64,000 nucleotides of DNA from Novosphingobium sp. G106 (lineage in GTDB: Bacteria; Pseudomonadota; Alphaproteobacteria; Sphingomonadales; Sphingomonadaceae): NCBI RefSeq assembly GCF_019075875.1, contig NZ_JAHOOZ010000001.1, forward strand, positions 3,906,001-3,970,000, read 5' to 3'. The position numbers and the translations under genes were made by a program. Below, one piece after another: positions 1 through 8,513 of this stretch. Position 1 is the first letter of the stretch. Every line of letters begins with the position of its first letter. The notes below the pieces were generated by a model that searched no databases, had not been told where the DNA came from, and worked only from the letters and a program-made list of their open reading frames with translations.

Positions 1-684
1 ATCGTCCGCCGCGCCGATGCGCAAGGGCAAGGTCACGCCGTAGTGGTCGGGCTCGATGATGCGGCCCGTTTCCGCCAGCGCCGCTTCGATCTTCAGTTTG
101 GTCTCGCCGGCCTTGCCGGCATCGAGCAGGCCGCCCAGCCAGCCGTTGCCGAGTAGCGCGGTGCGACGGACGGCGGCGGCGGAGTGCCCGCCCATCCACA
201 GCGGGATCGGCCGCACCGGCCGGGGCAGGACGCCTGGGCCGTGGTACTGGAAATGCTGGCCGGCGAAGTCGACTTCGTCCTGCTCTAACAACAGCCGGAT
301 CAGCGCAAGCGCCTCGTTGCCCCTTCGCCCGCGCTCGGTGGGATCGGCAGAGGTGGCGGTGTAGAACGGATCCGAAGCGCGACCGATGCCAAAAACCGGG
401 AACACCCGACCTTCACTCAGATAGTCGATCGTCGCGAGCTGCTTGGCGACGAGCACCGGATCGCGAAACGGCACGACCAAGGCGTTGGTGCCGAAGCGCA
501 TGCGCTCCGTCCGGCCTGCGAGCGCGGCAAGCATGGCCAGCGGCTCGGGCGTGGCGCCGAGCAACTGGTCCGAATGCCAGATAGAGTCGATCCCGCTTTG
601 CTCGCAGAGATCGACCCATGCGAAATAGTCGCGCGGCGAGAGCGGTGCGGCCAGCCCCGAGCTGACGCCGATCCGCACGCTCAT
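1..684 (-). CDS. LLM-class flavin-dependent oxidoreductase (partial, C-terminus off the left edge)
   Basis: This is the first 228 codons of a luciferase-like monooxygenase. The protein starts MSVRIGVSSGLA and continues through the TIM-barrel signatures WHSDQLLG, TNALVVPFRDPVLVAKQLATID and RPVRPIPLWMGGHS, which are typical of F420- or FMN-dependent luciferase-like enzymes. The gene is open to the left window edge, so the stop is not visible. It is the last visible gene of a minus-strand group, with its start 13 bases after the stop of the DapB-like reductase. That linkage suggests a shared catabolic pathway, but the substrate cannot be read from sequence. The family is clear; the reaction is unknown. 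Confidence 0.87.
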   Translation of the reverse strand, partial: MSVRIGVSSGLAAPLSPRDYFAWVDLCEQSGIDSIWHSDQLLGATPEPLAMLAALAGRTERMRFGTNALVVPFRDPVLVAKQLATIDYLSEGRVFPVFGIGRASDPFYTATSADPTERGRRGNEALALIRLLLEQDEVDFAGQHFQYHGPGVLPRPVRPIPLWMGGHSAAAVRRTALLGNGWLGGLLDAGKAGETKLKIEAALAETGRIIEPDHYGVTLPLRIGAADD

Positions 685-697
685 CGCCTGCGGGCCT

Positions 698-1756
698 CTA
701 CCCGGCCAGCCCCGGCATCTGCACGACGCCGAGGTCGATGTGGCTGACCACGCCGGGCGCCGCATCGCAGACTGCTGGCACCGCGGTGGCGCCGACGATG
801 CCGGTCCAGGGCAGGCCGTGGAACGGGCGGCGGCCGTCGGCCTCGGGCATGCCCATCACCTTCACTTCCATCGGCGGGTCGCCGTGGATGCGGACGCGAT
901 AGCAGGACTCGCCCTCTTCCCAGAGCGGGTCGAGATCGTCGGTGCTGTCGCCGAGCTGCCAGAAGAAGTTGAAGATGATCAGCGGCTTGCCGTCGGCCCA
1001 GGCGGTCCATTCATAGTGCTGGCCGCCGACGGTTCCCTTCTTCACTTCGCCGTAGAGATGGGTGATGTCGCGTTTGGCCTTGGCGACCTCGAACTTGACC
1101 GTAACCTTCTCTATCTCCTTGCCCAGGCCCTTGGCCAGCATGTCCATCGACGAATAGAACGCTTTGTAAGTCTCGGGCGAGCGGCGCGGATTGGCGAGCA
1201 GGAATTCGGGATCGAGCCCAAAGCCGGCCATCTCGGTATAGATCATCGGGTTGCGGACCTTGTCGATGATCTCTGTGACCTCGACCGTGTCGACCCGCGC
1301 CATCAGCCGCGCGAGGGTCAGCGGCAGGATGTCGCCCGAGAAGCCCGGATGGACGCCGCAGCCGTGGAACGAGACGTTGCCTTTGGCGCAGGCCGCCTCG
1401 ATCTGCGCGGCGGCTTCGGGGAACCACTTGTTCGGCAGGAACGGTCCGGCCGGCGAGACGACGTTCTTGCCCGATTCGAGCAGGCGGCATGCGGTCTCGA
1501 TCAAGGTCGGCCCCTGCGCCGGCGCATAGAGCACGCAGTCGGCGTCGAGCGCGATCATCGCCTCGAAGTCATCACTGGCGAGGACGCCCGTCTTGGGCAG
1601 GCCGGCGAGATCGCCCGCATCCTTGCCCGCCTTTTCGGGATTGGTGACATAGACGCCGACCAGCTCGATCGCCGGGTTCTGGATGAAATGGCGGAGCGCC
1701 GCGGTGCCGACCGTGCCGGTGGCCCACTGGATGACGCGATATTTCTTCTCGGCCAT
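698..1756 (-). CDS. DapB-like NAD(P)-dependent reductase / amine dehydrogenase-like protein
   Basis: This 352-residue protein opens with a Rossmann-type nucleotide-binding segment (IQWATGTVGTAALRHF, residues about 8-23). It is followed by the conserved GVYVTNPEKAGKDAGDLAGL region seen in dihydrodipicolinate-reductase-like oxidoreductases of actinobacteria and sphingomonads. These proteins are longer than true DapB (about 270 residues) and are not lysine-biosynthesis enzymes by context. The start is the ATG at 1756, preceded by a GGAAGGG ribosome-binding site. The stop of the SDR gene lies 14 bases upstream and the monooxygenase begins 13 bases downstream, so the three genes look like one operon for an unidentified substrate. 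Confidence 0.82.
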   Translation of the reverse strand: MAEKKYRVIQWATGTVGTAALRHFIQNPAIELVGVYVTNPEKAGKDAGDLAGLPKTGVLASDDFEAMIALDADCVLYAPAQGPTLIETACRLLESGKNVVSPAGPFLPNKWFPEAAAQIEAACAKGNVSFHGCGVHPGFSGDILPLTLARLMARVDTVEVTEIIDKVRNPMIYTEMAGFGLDPEFLLANPRRSPETYKAFYSSMDMLAKGLGKEIEKVTVKFEVAKAKRDITHLYGEVKKGTVGGQHYEWTAWADGKPLIIFNFFWQLGDSTDDLDPLWEEGESCYRVRIHGDPPMEVKVMGMPEADGRRPFHGLPWTGIVGATAVPAVCDAAPGVVSHIDLGVVQMPGLAG

Positions 1757-1770
1757 AGGACTGCCCTTCC

Positions 1771-2577
1771 TTAGTTGAGGCTGCGGATCTGGCCGCCGTC
1801 GACGCGGTAGTTCGCGCCCGTGACATAGCCCGAGCGCGGGCTGGCGAGCGTGCAGATGATGATCGCGAGATCTTCGGGAATGCCGAGCCGGCCGGCCGGC
1901 GGCAAGGTGAACACGCCGGCGCCGACGAGCAGATCGGTCACTTCCTCGAAGCTCGCGTTCGGGTTGTTGAGACGGTCGCGGCCCATGCGCAGCAGCCCGT
2001 CGACCATGACGATGCCCGGCGACACGGTGTTGACCGTGATGCCCTTGCCCTTGAGCGCGCCTGCCAGGCTGACGGTGAAGTTGTTCATCGCCGCCTTGGC
2101 GGCCGAATAGTCGCCGCCCATGTTGTTCGGCTGAACCGCGACCGCGCTCGACACGTTGATCACCCGTCCGAACTTCGCCGCTTCCATATCGGGAATCGAG
2201 AGGTTGGTGAGCCGGATCGCCGCGAGCGCATTGGCGTTGAAATTGGAGAGGTAATGCTCGCCCGAGATCTGGTGCGGCGGCTTGGTCGAATTGCCTTCGG
2301 AATTGCCGCCGGCATTGTTGATCAGGATCTCGATATTGCCGCCGAGCGCGGCCACTGCCTCGGCGTGGACCGCGTCGCAGGCCTCCTGGGTGCTGAGCTC
2401 GCCGATCGCGACGCCTACCGCTCCCATCTCTTTGGCTACGGCCTCGGCCCGCGCGCGATCCCGACCATGGACCACGACTTTCGCGCCCTCTTCGGCCAGC
2501 ATCCGCGCAACCGCAGCGCCGATGCCGCTGCTGCTGCCGGTGACGAGCACGCGGCGGCCCGTGAGCTGTAGATCCAT
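1771..2577 (-). CDS. SDR family NAD(P)-dependent oxidoreductase
   Basis: This is a 268-residue classical short-chain dehydrogenase. The cofactor motif TGSSSGIG is at residues 13-20, NNAG at 87-90, the catalytic Ser near 143-144, and Tyr157-x3-Lys161 in YSAAK. All catalytic elements are present, so activity is expected. The start at 2577 places the protein at MDLQLTGRRVLVTG, the usual N-terminus of the family; longer upstream starts would add unrelated sequence. It is the promoter-proximal gene of the SDR / DapB-like / flavin monooxygenase group. The region between it and the divergent ParA gene (2578-2792) must hold both promoters. The substrate is unknown. Confidence 0.9.
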   Translation of the reverse strand: MDLQLTGRRVLVTGSSSGIGAAVARMLAEEGAKVVVHGRDRARAEAVAKEMGAVGVAIGELSTQEACDAVHAEAVAALGGNIEILINNAGGNSEGNSTKPPHQISGEHYLSNFNANALAAIRLTNLSIPDMEAAKFGRVINVSSAVAVQPNNMGGDYSAAKAAMNNFTVSLAGALKGKGITVNTVSPGIVMVDGLLRMGRDRLNNPNASFEEVTDLLVGAGVFTLPPAGRLGIPEDLAIIICTLASPRSGYVTGANYRVDGGQIRSLN

Positions 2578-2792
2578 CTGTCCGTCTCTCCCGAGTCTTC
2601 GCGCGCCCGATTCCGTCTCGCGCGCAGGGTAAGGCCGCCGGTCCCCAAGGGCCAGCGGCGAAGTGGCCGGAGCTACACCACAGCGGCCCAGCACCGCATA
2701 TCCCCAAATGGGAAGCAACGCGGCGAGGTGCGGCCTTGGTGACAGACGCCCTCACGAAGCGTATCCTGCTTCCTCGGAATGCAAGGAGCATC

Positions 2793-3419
2793 ATGGCGAC
2801 AGTCGCGATCGTGAGCCAAAAGGGCGGCTCGGGCAAAACCACGCTCGCCATCCACCTCGCCACCTCGGCGGCGATCCGCGGCAAGATCGCTTGCGTCATC
2901 GATACCGATCCACAGGCCAGCGCCGCCGCCTGGGGCGACTGGCGCGGCGACTTCCAGCCCGAAGTGATCACCTGTCCGCCGGTGCGGCTGCCGCGAACGA
3001 TCCAGGCCGCCGAGCAGAAGGGCGCGAAGCTGATCGTCATCGACACCCCGCCGCATGCCGATGCCGCCGCACGCGAGGCGGTGAAAGCGGCTGACCTTGT
3101 GCTTATCCCGACGCGGCCGCGCGCCTTCGACCTCCAGGCGATCGAGGCCACCGCCGATCTCGTCGCCAATACCGGCACGCCGGCCTATGTCCTGCTCAAC
3201 GCGGTGCCGGCGCGGGCAACCAACCTGATCGCCGAAGCCAGCAGCTTCATCGAAGGGCTGGGCCTGAAAGTCTGCCCGATCCGCTTCGGCGACCGCGCCG
3301 CCTTCCACCAGTCCTCGGCCGCAGGTCAGATCGCCAACGAAGCCGATCCAGAAGGCAAGGCAGCCGGCGAGGTCGAAGCCTTGTGGCAGTGGCTGCGCAA
3401 GGAATTGAAGATCAAGTAG
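2793..3419 (+). CDS. ParA family ATPase (orphan)
   Basis: This 208-residue protein has the deviant Walker A motif KGGSGKTT at residues 10-17, Asp37 in VIDTDPQ, and a Walker B-like VIDTPPHAD stretch. It is a single-domain, Soj/ParA-like ATPase without an N-terminal helix-turn-helix. The start at 2793 was chosen because AGGAG sits just upstream and the protein then begins MATVAIVSQKGG, the normal family N-terminus. No parB or parS-like element is adjacent, so a role in chromosome partition is not supported. Orphan ParAs often position other cargo such as chemosensory or secretion complexes. The cargo is not identifiable here. Confidence 0.87.
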   Translation: MATVAIVSQKGGSGKTTLAIHLATSAAIRGKIACVIDTDPQASAAAWGDWRGDFQPEVITCPPVRLPRTIQAAEQKGAKLIVIDTPPHADAAAREAVKAADLVLIPTRPRAFDLQAIEATADLVANTGTPAYVLLNAVPARATNLIAEASSFIEGLGLKVCPIRFGDRAAFHQSSAAGQIANEADPEGKAAGEVEALWQWLRKELKIK

Positions 3420-3425
3420 GCCCGC

Positions 3426-3740
3426 TCAGTCGCGATGGAAGAACGGCGGCCGGCCCATCAACACGTTGCGCGCCATCTCGCCCTTGTCGTGTGAGGCCAG
3501 CGACCCGCCGGGCAGCGCGTCGTCCCAGAACTCGGCATCGGCATAGGCGCGAAGCGCCGCTTCGTGGCGTTCGCTACGCACGGCCTGGGCTTCGAGCAGC
3601 GCCATCGCGGTGAGGACTTCGGGAAAGTCGTCGCCACCACCCGCCAGCACCATCGTCGCAAGATCCTGGCGGCGCATGCCGTTCAGAAAGGCCGCCGCCA
3701 GATCGCGCGCCTGCTCGACGAGCGAGGGCGCCTCAGCCAT
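3426..3740 (-). CDS. Hypothetical protein, 104 residues
   Basis: I do not recognise a family. The protein starts MAEAPSLVEQARDLAAAFLNGM and is predicted mostly helical, with an acidic, Ala/Leu-rich middle and a short C-terminal segment ending PPFFHRD. The ATG at 3740 lies inside the end of the upstream DUF983 gene (ATGGCTGA, 8-base overlap), which suggests translational coupling and a shared function. An upstream in-frame ATG at 3758 would add six residues. It converges with the ParA gene, with only six bases between the stops. Codon use matches its neighbours, so it is likely a real gene. Confidence 0.68.
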   Translation of the reverse strand: MAEAPSLVEQARDLAAAFLNGMRRQDLATMVLAGGGDDFPEVLTAMALLEAQAVRSERHEAALRAYADAEFWDDALPGGSLASHDKGEMARNVLMGRPPFFHRD

Positions 3741-4177
3741 CGGCCTTGTCGCGCGCATGGAGCTGCGCCCAGAGATGCTCGGTGCCCGCTTCCTGCGCCT
3801 TGTTGACGTATTGCGAGGCGACGAGCCAGCCCTTGATCGGCTGGAGCGGGAAGATGCAGCCGAGCCCCAGCAGAGGAAACGAAGTCAGCAGGTGGACCCA
3901 GAACGGCGGATCGAAAGCGACCTGCAGCCAGACCACGAAGAAGATCAGCGGGAAGGCGATGATGCAGAGCGAGAAGAAGGCCGGGCCGTCGTCGGGCGCG
4001 GCGAAGTTGTAGTCGAGCCCGCAGACGGGGCAGGTGTCGTTGAGCTTGAGCCACTTGCGGAACATCGCCCCCCTCGCCGCAGCGCGGGCAGAGGCCTTTC
4101 CAGCCGCAGTGGACGATCCACTCGAACTTCTCGCGACCTTCGAGAACAGTCTTGGCGAGAACGGGCTTGGTAGTCAT
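3733..4177 (-). pseudogene. DUF983 membrane protein, frameshifted at a C6 run (probably intact in the organism)
   Basis: Two frames together encode a DUF983 protein. The first part (from ATG 4177) gives MTTKPVLAKTVLEGREKF and then GLCPRCGEG. The second frame gives MFRKWLKLNDTCPVCGLDY followed by two hydrophobic segments and ends ARDKADG. The join falls at the C6 run 4068-4073. Deleting one base yields a continuous protein of 147 residues with the paired CxxC zinc-ribbon-like motifs and two transmembrane segments normal for the family. The function of DUF983 is unknown. It is divergent from the MocR-type gene and shares its promoter region. The break is more likely a homopolymer error than a true mutation. 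Confidence 0.82.
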
Positions 4178-4231
4178 GCCACACCTTTTCGCGACTCCGC
4201 CCTTGCGGAACCCTTGCACGGTCCATATGGT

Positions 4232-4260
4232 GTTTGTATGCAAACAAAGTCAATACAAAC
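4232..4260. promoter_or_regulatory. Candidate MocR operator overlapping the start codon
   Basis: GTTTGTAT at 4232-4239 is repeated inverted and perfectly as ATACAAAC at 4253-4260. The same bases also read as direct repeats, ATGCAAAC (4238-4245) and ATACAAAC (4253-4260), spaced 15 bases, with a third weaker TACAAA at about 4265. MocR-type regulators such as GabR, PdxR and TauR bind direct repeats of this size near their own promoters. The site covers the proposed ATG at 4238 and lies between the DUF983 gene and the regulator, so autoregulation and control of DUF983 are both possible. Binding is inferred. Confidence 0.5.
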
Positions 4261-5641
4261 TGACGTACAAAATTGGCTACCCGAAATCGGGCATGCTTCC
4301 GGTCCGAAATACCTCTCGATCAGCGCGGCGCTCGGCCGCGACATCGACGCGGGCCGACTGCGGCCCGGCGACCGCCTGCCGCCCCAGCGCGAACTGGCCG
4401 ATGCGCTGGGCGTCGATCTCGGCACCGTCACCCGCGCCTATGCCGAAGCCCGCCGACTCGGCCTGATCGACGCCGACGGCCGCCGCGGCAGCTTCGTGCG
4501 CGAGGCGGCCCCGGCGATCGAACAGATCGCACCCTTCGACACGGGCATGAACCTGCCGCCGTTGCCGCTGCGAAGCTCGCTGCCCGAACGCTACGCCGCC
4601 GGCCTGCGCGAAATCCTTTCCGGGCCCGCTGCCGCCAACCGCCTGCAGTACCAGCCCAGCGGCGGCGCCCCGCAGGACCGGCAGGCGGGCGCAGACTGGC
4701 TCGCCCAGCGCGGCATCGACGCCGACGAGGACAACGTACTCGTCGTCAGCGGCGCGCAGACCGCGCTCCACGCCATTGCCAATTCGGCGTTCGAGCCCGG
4801 CGACGCGATCTGCACGGGCCCCTTCGTCTATGCCGGCTGGCTGGCGATCGCGCGGCGCCTGGGCCTGCGGATCGTGCCCGTAGCCGCCGATGCCCAGGGG
4901 ATCGATCCCCAAGCGCTCGAACGCGCCTGCACCGAACAGACGATCCGCGCGGTCTACCTGGTGCCGACCAACGACAACCCGACCACCGCGACGATGGGCA
5001 TCGAGCGCCGACGCGCCCTGGCCGAGATCGCCCGGCGGCATGACCTGCGCATCATCGAGGACGACGCCTACGGCCGGCTCGGCTCCGATCCGCTGCCGCC
5101 ACTGGCCGCGCTCGCGCCCGAGCGGACCTGGCATGTCGCCAGCCTGTCGAAGATCATCTCGCCCTCGCTGCGCGTCGCCTACCTTCGCGCGCCCTCGCTG
5201 CGCGATGCCTGGCGGCTGGTCGCCGACGTTCACGAGACCACGATCATGGCTCCCTCACTCAACGTCGCGGTGGCGACGCAGTGGCTGCGCGACCAGACCT
5301 GGGCCGAACTGGTCGCCGAAGTCCGCGCCGAATGCATCGCCCGCCAGGCGATCGTGGCCGAGATCCTCCCACCCGGCAGCTACCGCGCCGACCCCGAGGG
5401 CTACCATCTGTGGATCCCGCTCGCCGGAGACATGACCCCTGCACAGTTGGTAAGCGCGCTCGCGCCGTCTGGCCTCTCCGCAGCCTCGAGCGAGGCCTTC
5501 GCCGCCGACCGCAGCGAACCGTCGCGCGGCATCCGCGTCTCGATCGGCGGTAGCCTCAGCCGCGAACGCCTGCCCCGCGCGCTGGCGCTGCTCGACGCGC
5601 TGCTCCACCACCGCGGCAATCGCGCCGCGCCCATGGTCTGA
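4238..5641 (+). CDS. MocR-type transcriptional regulator (GntR wHTH fused to class I aminotransferase)
   Basis: This 467-residue protein has a GntR winged helix-turn-helix in the first 90 residues (RLRPGDRLPPQRELADALGV, then TRAYAEARRLGLI). An aminotransferase-fold domain follows, with the PLP-binding lysine K305 in SLSKIISPS and the DDAYG and NPTT substrate-pocket motifs. MocR proteins sense PLP or amino compounds and usually control a neighbouring gene. The ATG at 4238 has no clear ribosome-binding site, so a leaderless message is possible. The GNAT gene begins 4 bases after the stop and is probably co-transcribed. The specific effector is not evident. Confidence 0.9.
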   Translation: MQTKSIQTDVQNWLPEIGHASGPKYLSISAALGRDIDAGRLRPGDRLPPQRELADALGVDLGTVTRAYAEARRLGLIDADGRRGSFVREAAPAIEQIAPFDTGMNLPPLPLRSSLPERYAAGLREILSGPAAANRLQYQPSGGAPQDRQAGADWLAQRGIDADEDNVLVVSGAQTALHAIANSAFEPGDAICTGPFVYAGWLAIARRLGLRIVPVAADAQGIDPQALERACTEQTIRAVYLVPTNDNPTTATMGIERRRALAEIARRHDLRIIEDDAYGRLGSDPLPPLAALAPERTWHVASLSKIISPSLRVAYLRAPSLRDAWRLVADVHETTIMAPSLNVAVATQWLRDQTWAELVAEVRAECIARQAIVAEILPPGSYRADPEGYHLWIPLAGDMTPAQLVSALAPSGLSAASSEAFAADRSEPSRGIRVSIGGSLSRERLPRALALLDALLHHRGNRAAPMV

Positions 5642-5645
5642 CGGC

Positions 5646-6128
5646 ATGATCATCCGCCCCGCCGAGCCGCGCGACGCCGTAGCGATCACGGCCATCATCA
5701 TGCCGACTATCCGCGACGGTACGACCTACGCGCTCGATCGCACGATGAGCGAAGCCGACGCCCTCGCCTACTGGACCGCGCCCGACAAGGCGACTTTCGT
5801 CACCGAGGAGGACGGCGTGATCCTCGGCACCTACTACCTGCGCGCCAACCAGGCGGGCGGCGGCAACCACATCGCCAACTGCGGCTACATGACCGCCACT
5901 GCCGCCACGGGCCGCGGCGTCGCACGTCGCATGTGCGAGCACTCGCTCGACCAGGCGCGGGCGCGCGGCTTCCGCGCGATGCAGTTCAACTTCGTCGTCA
6001 GCACCAACGAACGCGCCGTCCGCCTCTGGCAGAGCCTGGGCTTTGCGGTCGTCGGTACCCTGCCCGGCGCTTTCGCCCATCCGGTGCTGGGCGAAGTCGA
6101 CGCGCTGGTGATGTACCGAAGGCTCTAG
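5646..6128 (+). CDS. GNAT family N-acetyltransferase
   Basis: This 160-residue single-domain GNAT begins MIIRPAEPRDAVAI. It contains the acetyl-CoA-binding segment TGRGVARRMCEHSLDQARARG (a variant of the R/Q-x-x-G-x-G/A loop) and the C-terminal NERAVRLWQSLGFAVVGTLPGAF signature that is typical of GNATs of the L-amino-acid acetyltransferase type. It starts 4 bases after the MocR regulator stop, so the two are probably one transcript. It may act on the compound sensed by the regulator, but this is inference. The acyl acceptor is unknown. Confidence 0.88.
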   Translation: MIIRPAEPRDAVAITAIIMPTIRDGTTYALDRTMSEADALAYWTAPDKATFVTEEDGVILGTYYLRANQAGGGNHIANCGYMTATAATGRGVARRMCEHSLDQARARGFRAMQFNFVVSTNERAVRLWQSLGFAVVGTLPGAFAHPVLGEVDALVMYRRL

Positions 6129-6159
6129 TTACTGCTCCCGATCAATTTGCGCGCTCGAA

Positions 6160-6772
6160 TCAATCCGAGACCTTCTCAACCCATTGCCAAAAGGGGTCTG
6201 ATGAATCAGGATCTCCCGTGAACGCGAGCGATTTGACGATTTCTATCCCACGCCGCGGTATCGAAACATCAAATGTTTGCATCACCCAGTCCGCGAAGGC
6301 GTCGTTAGGCCCAATGATGTGTTCGGTATCCTCACCGTACATCTTTGCGAATTCGCTGCCCCAGCAAATTTCATCATAGCCGATGGCGATCAGTCGAAGA
6401 AAGTCGACCGGATCGTCAGCCAATACACAGGCCATAGTGGAGCCCGAACCGGAACCCATATGGACGATCTTCTGCGAACCATCATCGGCCAACCAGAACG
6501 CCGCCAACGACCCCTCGCTGCCGGTTTTGGCAAAAGCGCTCAATCTCCGTGCAATTTTCGGGTTGTCGGAACCGAACCAATATTTGAGGTCTGATGCGGC
6601 CTCCGCACCAAAACTGATGTCTGTGCCCCCCAGGTCGCCCCTCATCGGTCCAGCCTTCCCGCATCTTGTCTTGTGGGAAAAGAAAGCCTCGGCGCTCCTC
6701 CTCAGTATCTTCGTAAAGCCCATTCGCCTCGATCCAATAGAACAGTTGGATCAGCGGGTCCGGAAGTATCAT
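6160..6772 (-). pseudogene. SMI1/KNR4 family protein, frameshifted at a C6 run (probably intact in the organism)
   Basis: An N-terminal frame encodes MILPDPLIQLFYWIEANG through WTDEGRPGG. A second frame continues GTDISFGAEAASDLKYW, then VHMGSGSGSTMACVLADDP and DPFWQWVEKVSD. The two halves match one SMI1/KNR4-type fold protein. The join is at the C6 run 6626-6631, where removing one base restores about 203 residues. An in-frame ATG at 6865 could extend the N-terminus. SMI1/KNR4 proteins are often immunity proteins of contact-dependent or polymorphic toxins, but no toxin gene is adjacent. Codon use is less GC-biased than its neighbours, which hints at a later acquisition. Confidence 0.72.
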
Positions 6773-7008
6773 GCCCGGGGAGAGCGTGTCGCCAATTTCG
6801 CGGGCAAGCCGCGATTTGTGCTTACCGCGCAAGCGTCTTCTCGCCTCATGGAAGCTAATTATCATGGCGGACTATTTATCAGACACCGTGGCAGGTCCGA
6901 TAGGTTCGCCAGCCCGTGTTACATCCACAACCGACCAAGTTCGATCTCGAACCGGTCGTGCCGCCTATCCCGATTGCGCCTCCGCGCGCCTCATGCGACG
7001 AAGAACGC

Positions 7009-8157
7009 ATGACCGCGACGATCGATCCCTTCCACGCCATTGCCATCGGCGAACTCGCCTATGACCTTGCGAGCCAAGGCCGGTCGGTGATCCACATGGA
7101 GTACGGCCAGCCCTCGACCGGCGCGCCCGCCGCGGCGATCGCAGTGGCGCATCAGGTGCTCGACAGCGATCCGATGGGCTATTGGGAGAATCCCGGCCTG
7201 AAGGCGCGGATCGCGACGCTCTATGCCGAGCAGCACGGCGTTTCGATCCGGCCCGAGCAGGTGGTCCTGACCTGCGGCGCTTCGCCCGCGCTGGTGCTGG
7301 CACTGTCGACGCTGTTCGCCCCCGGCGCGCGGGTTGCGCTGGCCCGGCCCGGCTACGTCGCCTACCGCAACGTGCTGAAAGCGCTGCACATGGAGCCGAT
7401 CGAGCTCGACTGCGGCGAGGCCGAGCGCTTCCAGCTGACCGCCGCGGCGCTCGATGCGCTGGAGCCGGCGCCCGAAGGCGTGATCGTCGCCAGCCCGGCC
7501 AACCCCACCGGGACGGTGATCGCCGAGGACGAGATGGCGCGGATCGCCGAGGTCTGCCGGCGCCGCCGCATCCGCCTGGTCTCGGACGAGATCTACCACG
7601 GGATCAGCTATGTCGGCCCGGTGCGCTCGGCACTGGCCTTCGCGCCCGATGCGCTCGTGATCAACTCGTTCTCCAAGTACTTCTCCATGGCCGGCTGGCG
7701 GCTCGGCTGGCTGGTCGTGCCTCCGGAACTGATCGAGCCGGCGCGGGCGCGGATGGGCAACCTGTTCCTCACGCCGCCGAGCCTCGCGCAGCATGCCGGG
7801 CTCGCGGCGATGGACTGCCGCGAGGAGCTGGAGCGCCACGTCGCGACCTATGCGCGCAACCGCAGCGTGATGCTGGCGGGGATCGGCCGACTGGGCCTCA
7901 GCCACATCGCGCCGCCCGACGGCGCGTTCTACATCTATGCCGACGTGGGGCATCTATCCGAGGATAGCCTGTCCTTCTGCCGGCGGATGCTAGAGGAAAC
8001 CGGCGTCGCCACGGCGCCGGGGATCGATTTCGATCCCGTCCACGGCGGCCGCTTCATCCGCTTCAGCTTCGCGGTCTCGACCGCGCTGGTCGAGGAAGCG
8101 CTGGCCCGCCTCGAACCCTGGTTTGCCGCGCAACCGCGCCTGACGGTGCCGGCGTGA
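7009..8157 (+). CDS. PLP-dependent aminotransferase (class I/II)
   Basis: This 382-residue fold-type I aminotransferase has the cofactor lysine K223 in NSFSKYFSMAGWRLGW, together with SPANPTGT, SDEIYHG and the C-terminal RFIRFSFA arginine motif that binds the substrate carboxylate. All key residues are present. The start at 7009 (MTATIDPFHAIAI) is supported by weak GAAGAA upstream; an in-frame ATG at 6916 would add 31 residues of low-complexity sequence. The GFA gene follows with a GTGA overlap. The substrate is uncertain: sequence layout resembles aspartate/aromatic-type transaminases with broad specificity. Confidence 0.87.
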   Translation: MTATIDPFHAIAIGELAYDLASQGRSVIHMEYGQPSTGAPAAAIAVAHQVLDSDPMGYWENPGLKARIATLYAEQHGVSIRPEQVVLTCGASPALVLALSTLFAPGARVALARPGYVAYRNVLKALHMEPIELDCGEAERFQLTAAALDALEPAPEGVIVASPANPTGTVIAEDEMARIAEVCRRRRIRLVSDEIYHGISYVGPVRSALAFAPDALVINSFSKYFSMAGWRLGWLVVPPELIEPARARMGNLFLTPPSLAQHAGLAAMDCREELERHVATYARNRSVMLAGIGRLGLSHIAPPDGAFYIYADVGHLSEDSLSFCRRMLEETGVATAPGIDFDPVHGGRFIRFSFAVSTALVEEALARLEPWFAAQPRLTVPA

Positions 8158-8513
8158 CGCGGCCCGAGGCGCGCTACGAAGGCTCGTGCCACTGCGGCGC
8201 CGTGCGGTTCGCGATCACCACCGACTTTCCCGAACTGACCACCTGCGACTGCTCGATCTGCCGTCGCAAAAACGCGCTGATGGTGAAAGTCCACGAGAGC
8301 AAGTTCGAGCTTCTTTCCGACACCGACGGCCTCCAGGAATACCAGTTCCACACCCACACCGCGCGGCACTTCTTCTGCCGGACCTGCGGCATCTATCCGT
8401 TTCACCGCAAGCGCGTAACGCCCGACTTCCTGGGCATCAACGTGTTCTGCCTGGAGGATTTCGAACCTGACGGGATCCCGGTACGAGCCACGGTCGGCAA
8501 GGGTATGGCCTAA
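8154..8513 (+). CDS. GFA family (CENP-V/Gfa-type zinc) protein
   Basis: This 119-residue protein has zinc-ligand cysteines arranged as in glutathione-dependent formaldehyde-activating enzyme homologues: CHCGAVRF, then CDCSICRRK, then FFCRTCGIYPFHR. The family binds zinc and some members bind glutathione; most members have no proven reaction. The start is a GTG at 8154 that overlaps the stop of the aminotransferase by four bases (GTGA), a typical translational-coupling arrangement. Its end overlaps the convergent AraC gene by four bases. A second, only distantly similar GFA gene lies at 32438-32857. Confidence 0.88.
   Translation: MTRPEARYEGSCHCGAVRFAITTDFPELTTCDCSICRRKNALMVKVHESKFELLSDTDGLQEYQFHTHTARHFFCRTCGIYPFHRKRVTPDFLGINVFCLEDFEPDGIPVRATVGKGMA

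Noticed and set aside
740..1774. 344-codon plus-strand frame
   Set aside because: It is antisense to the DapB-like gene and has the His/Asp/Arg-rich mirror composition.
698..3178. 826-codon minus-strand frame spanning the DapB-like gene and beyond
   Set aside because: It joins the real DapB-like protein to sequence antisense or out of frame to the SDR and ParA genes; a ribosome-binding site supports the internal start at 1756.
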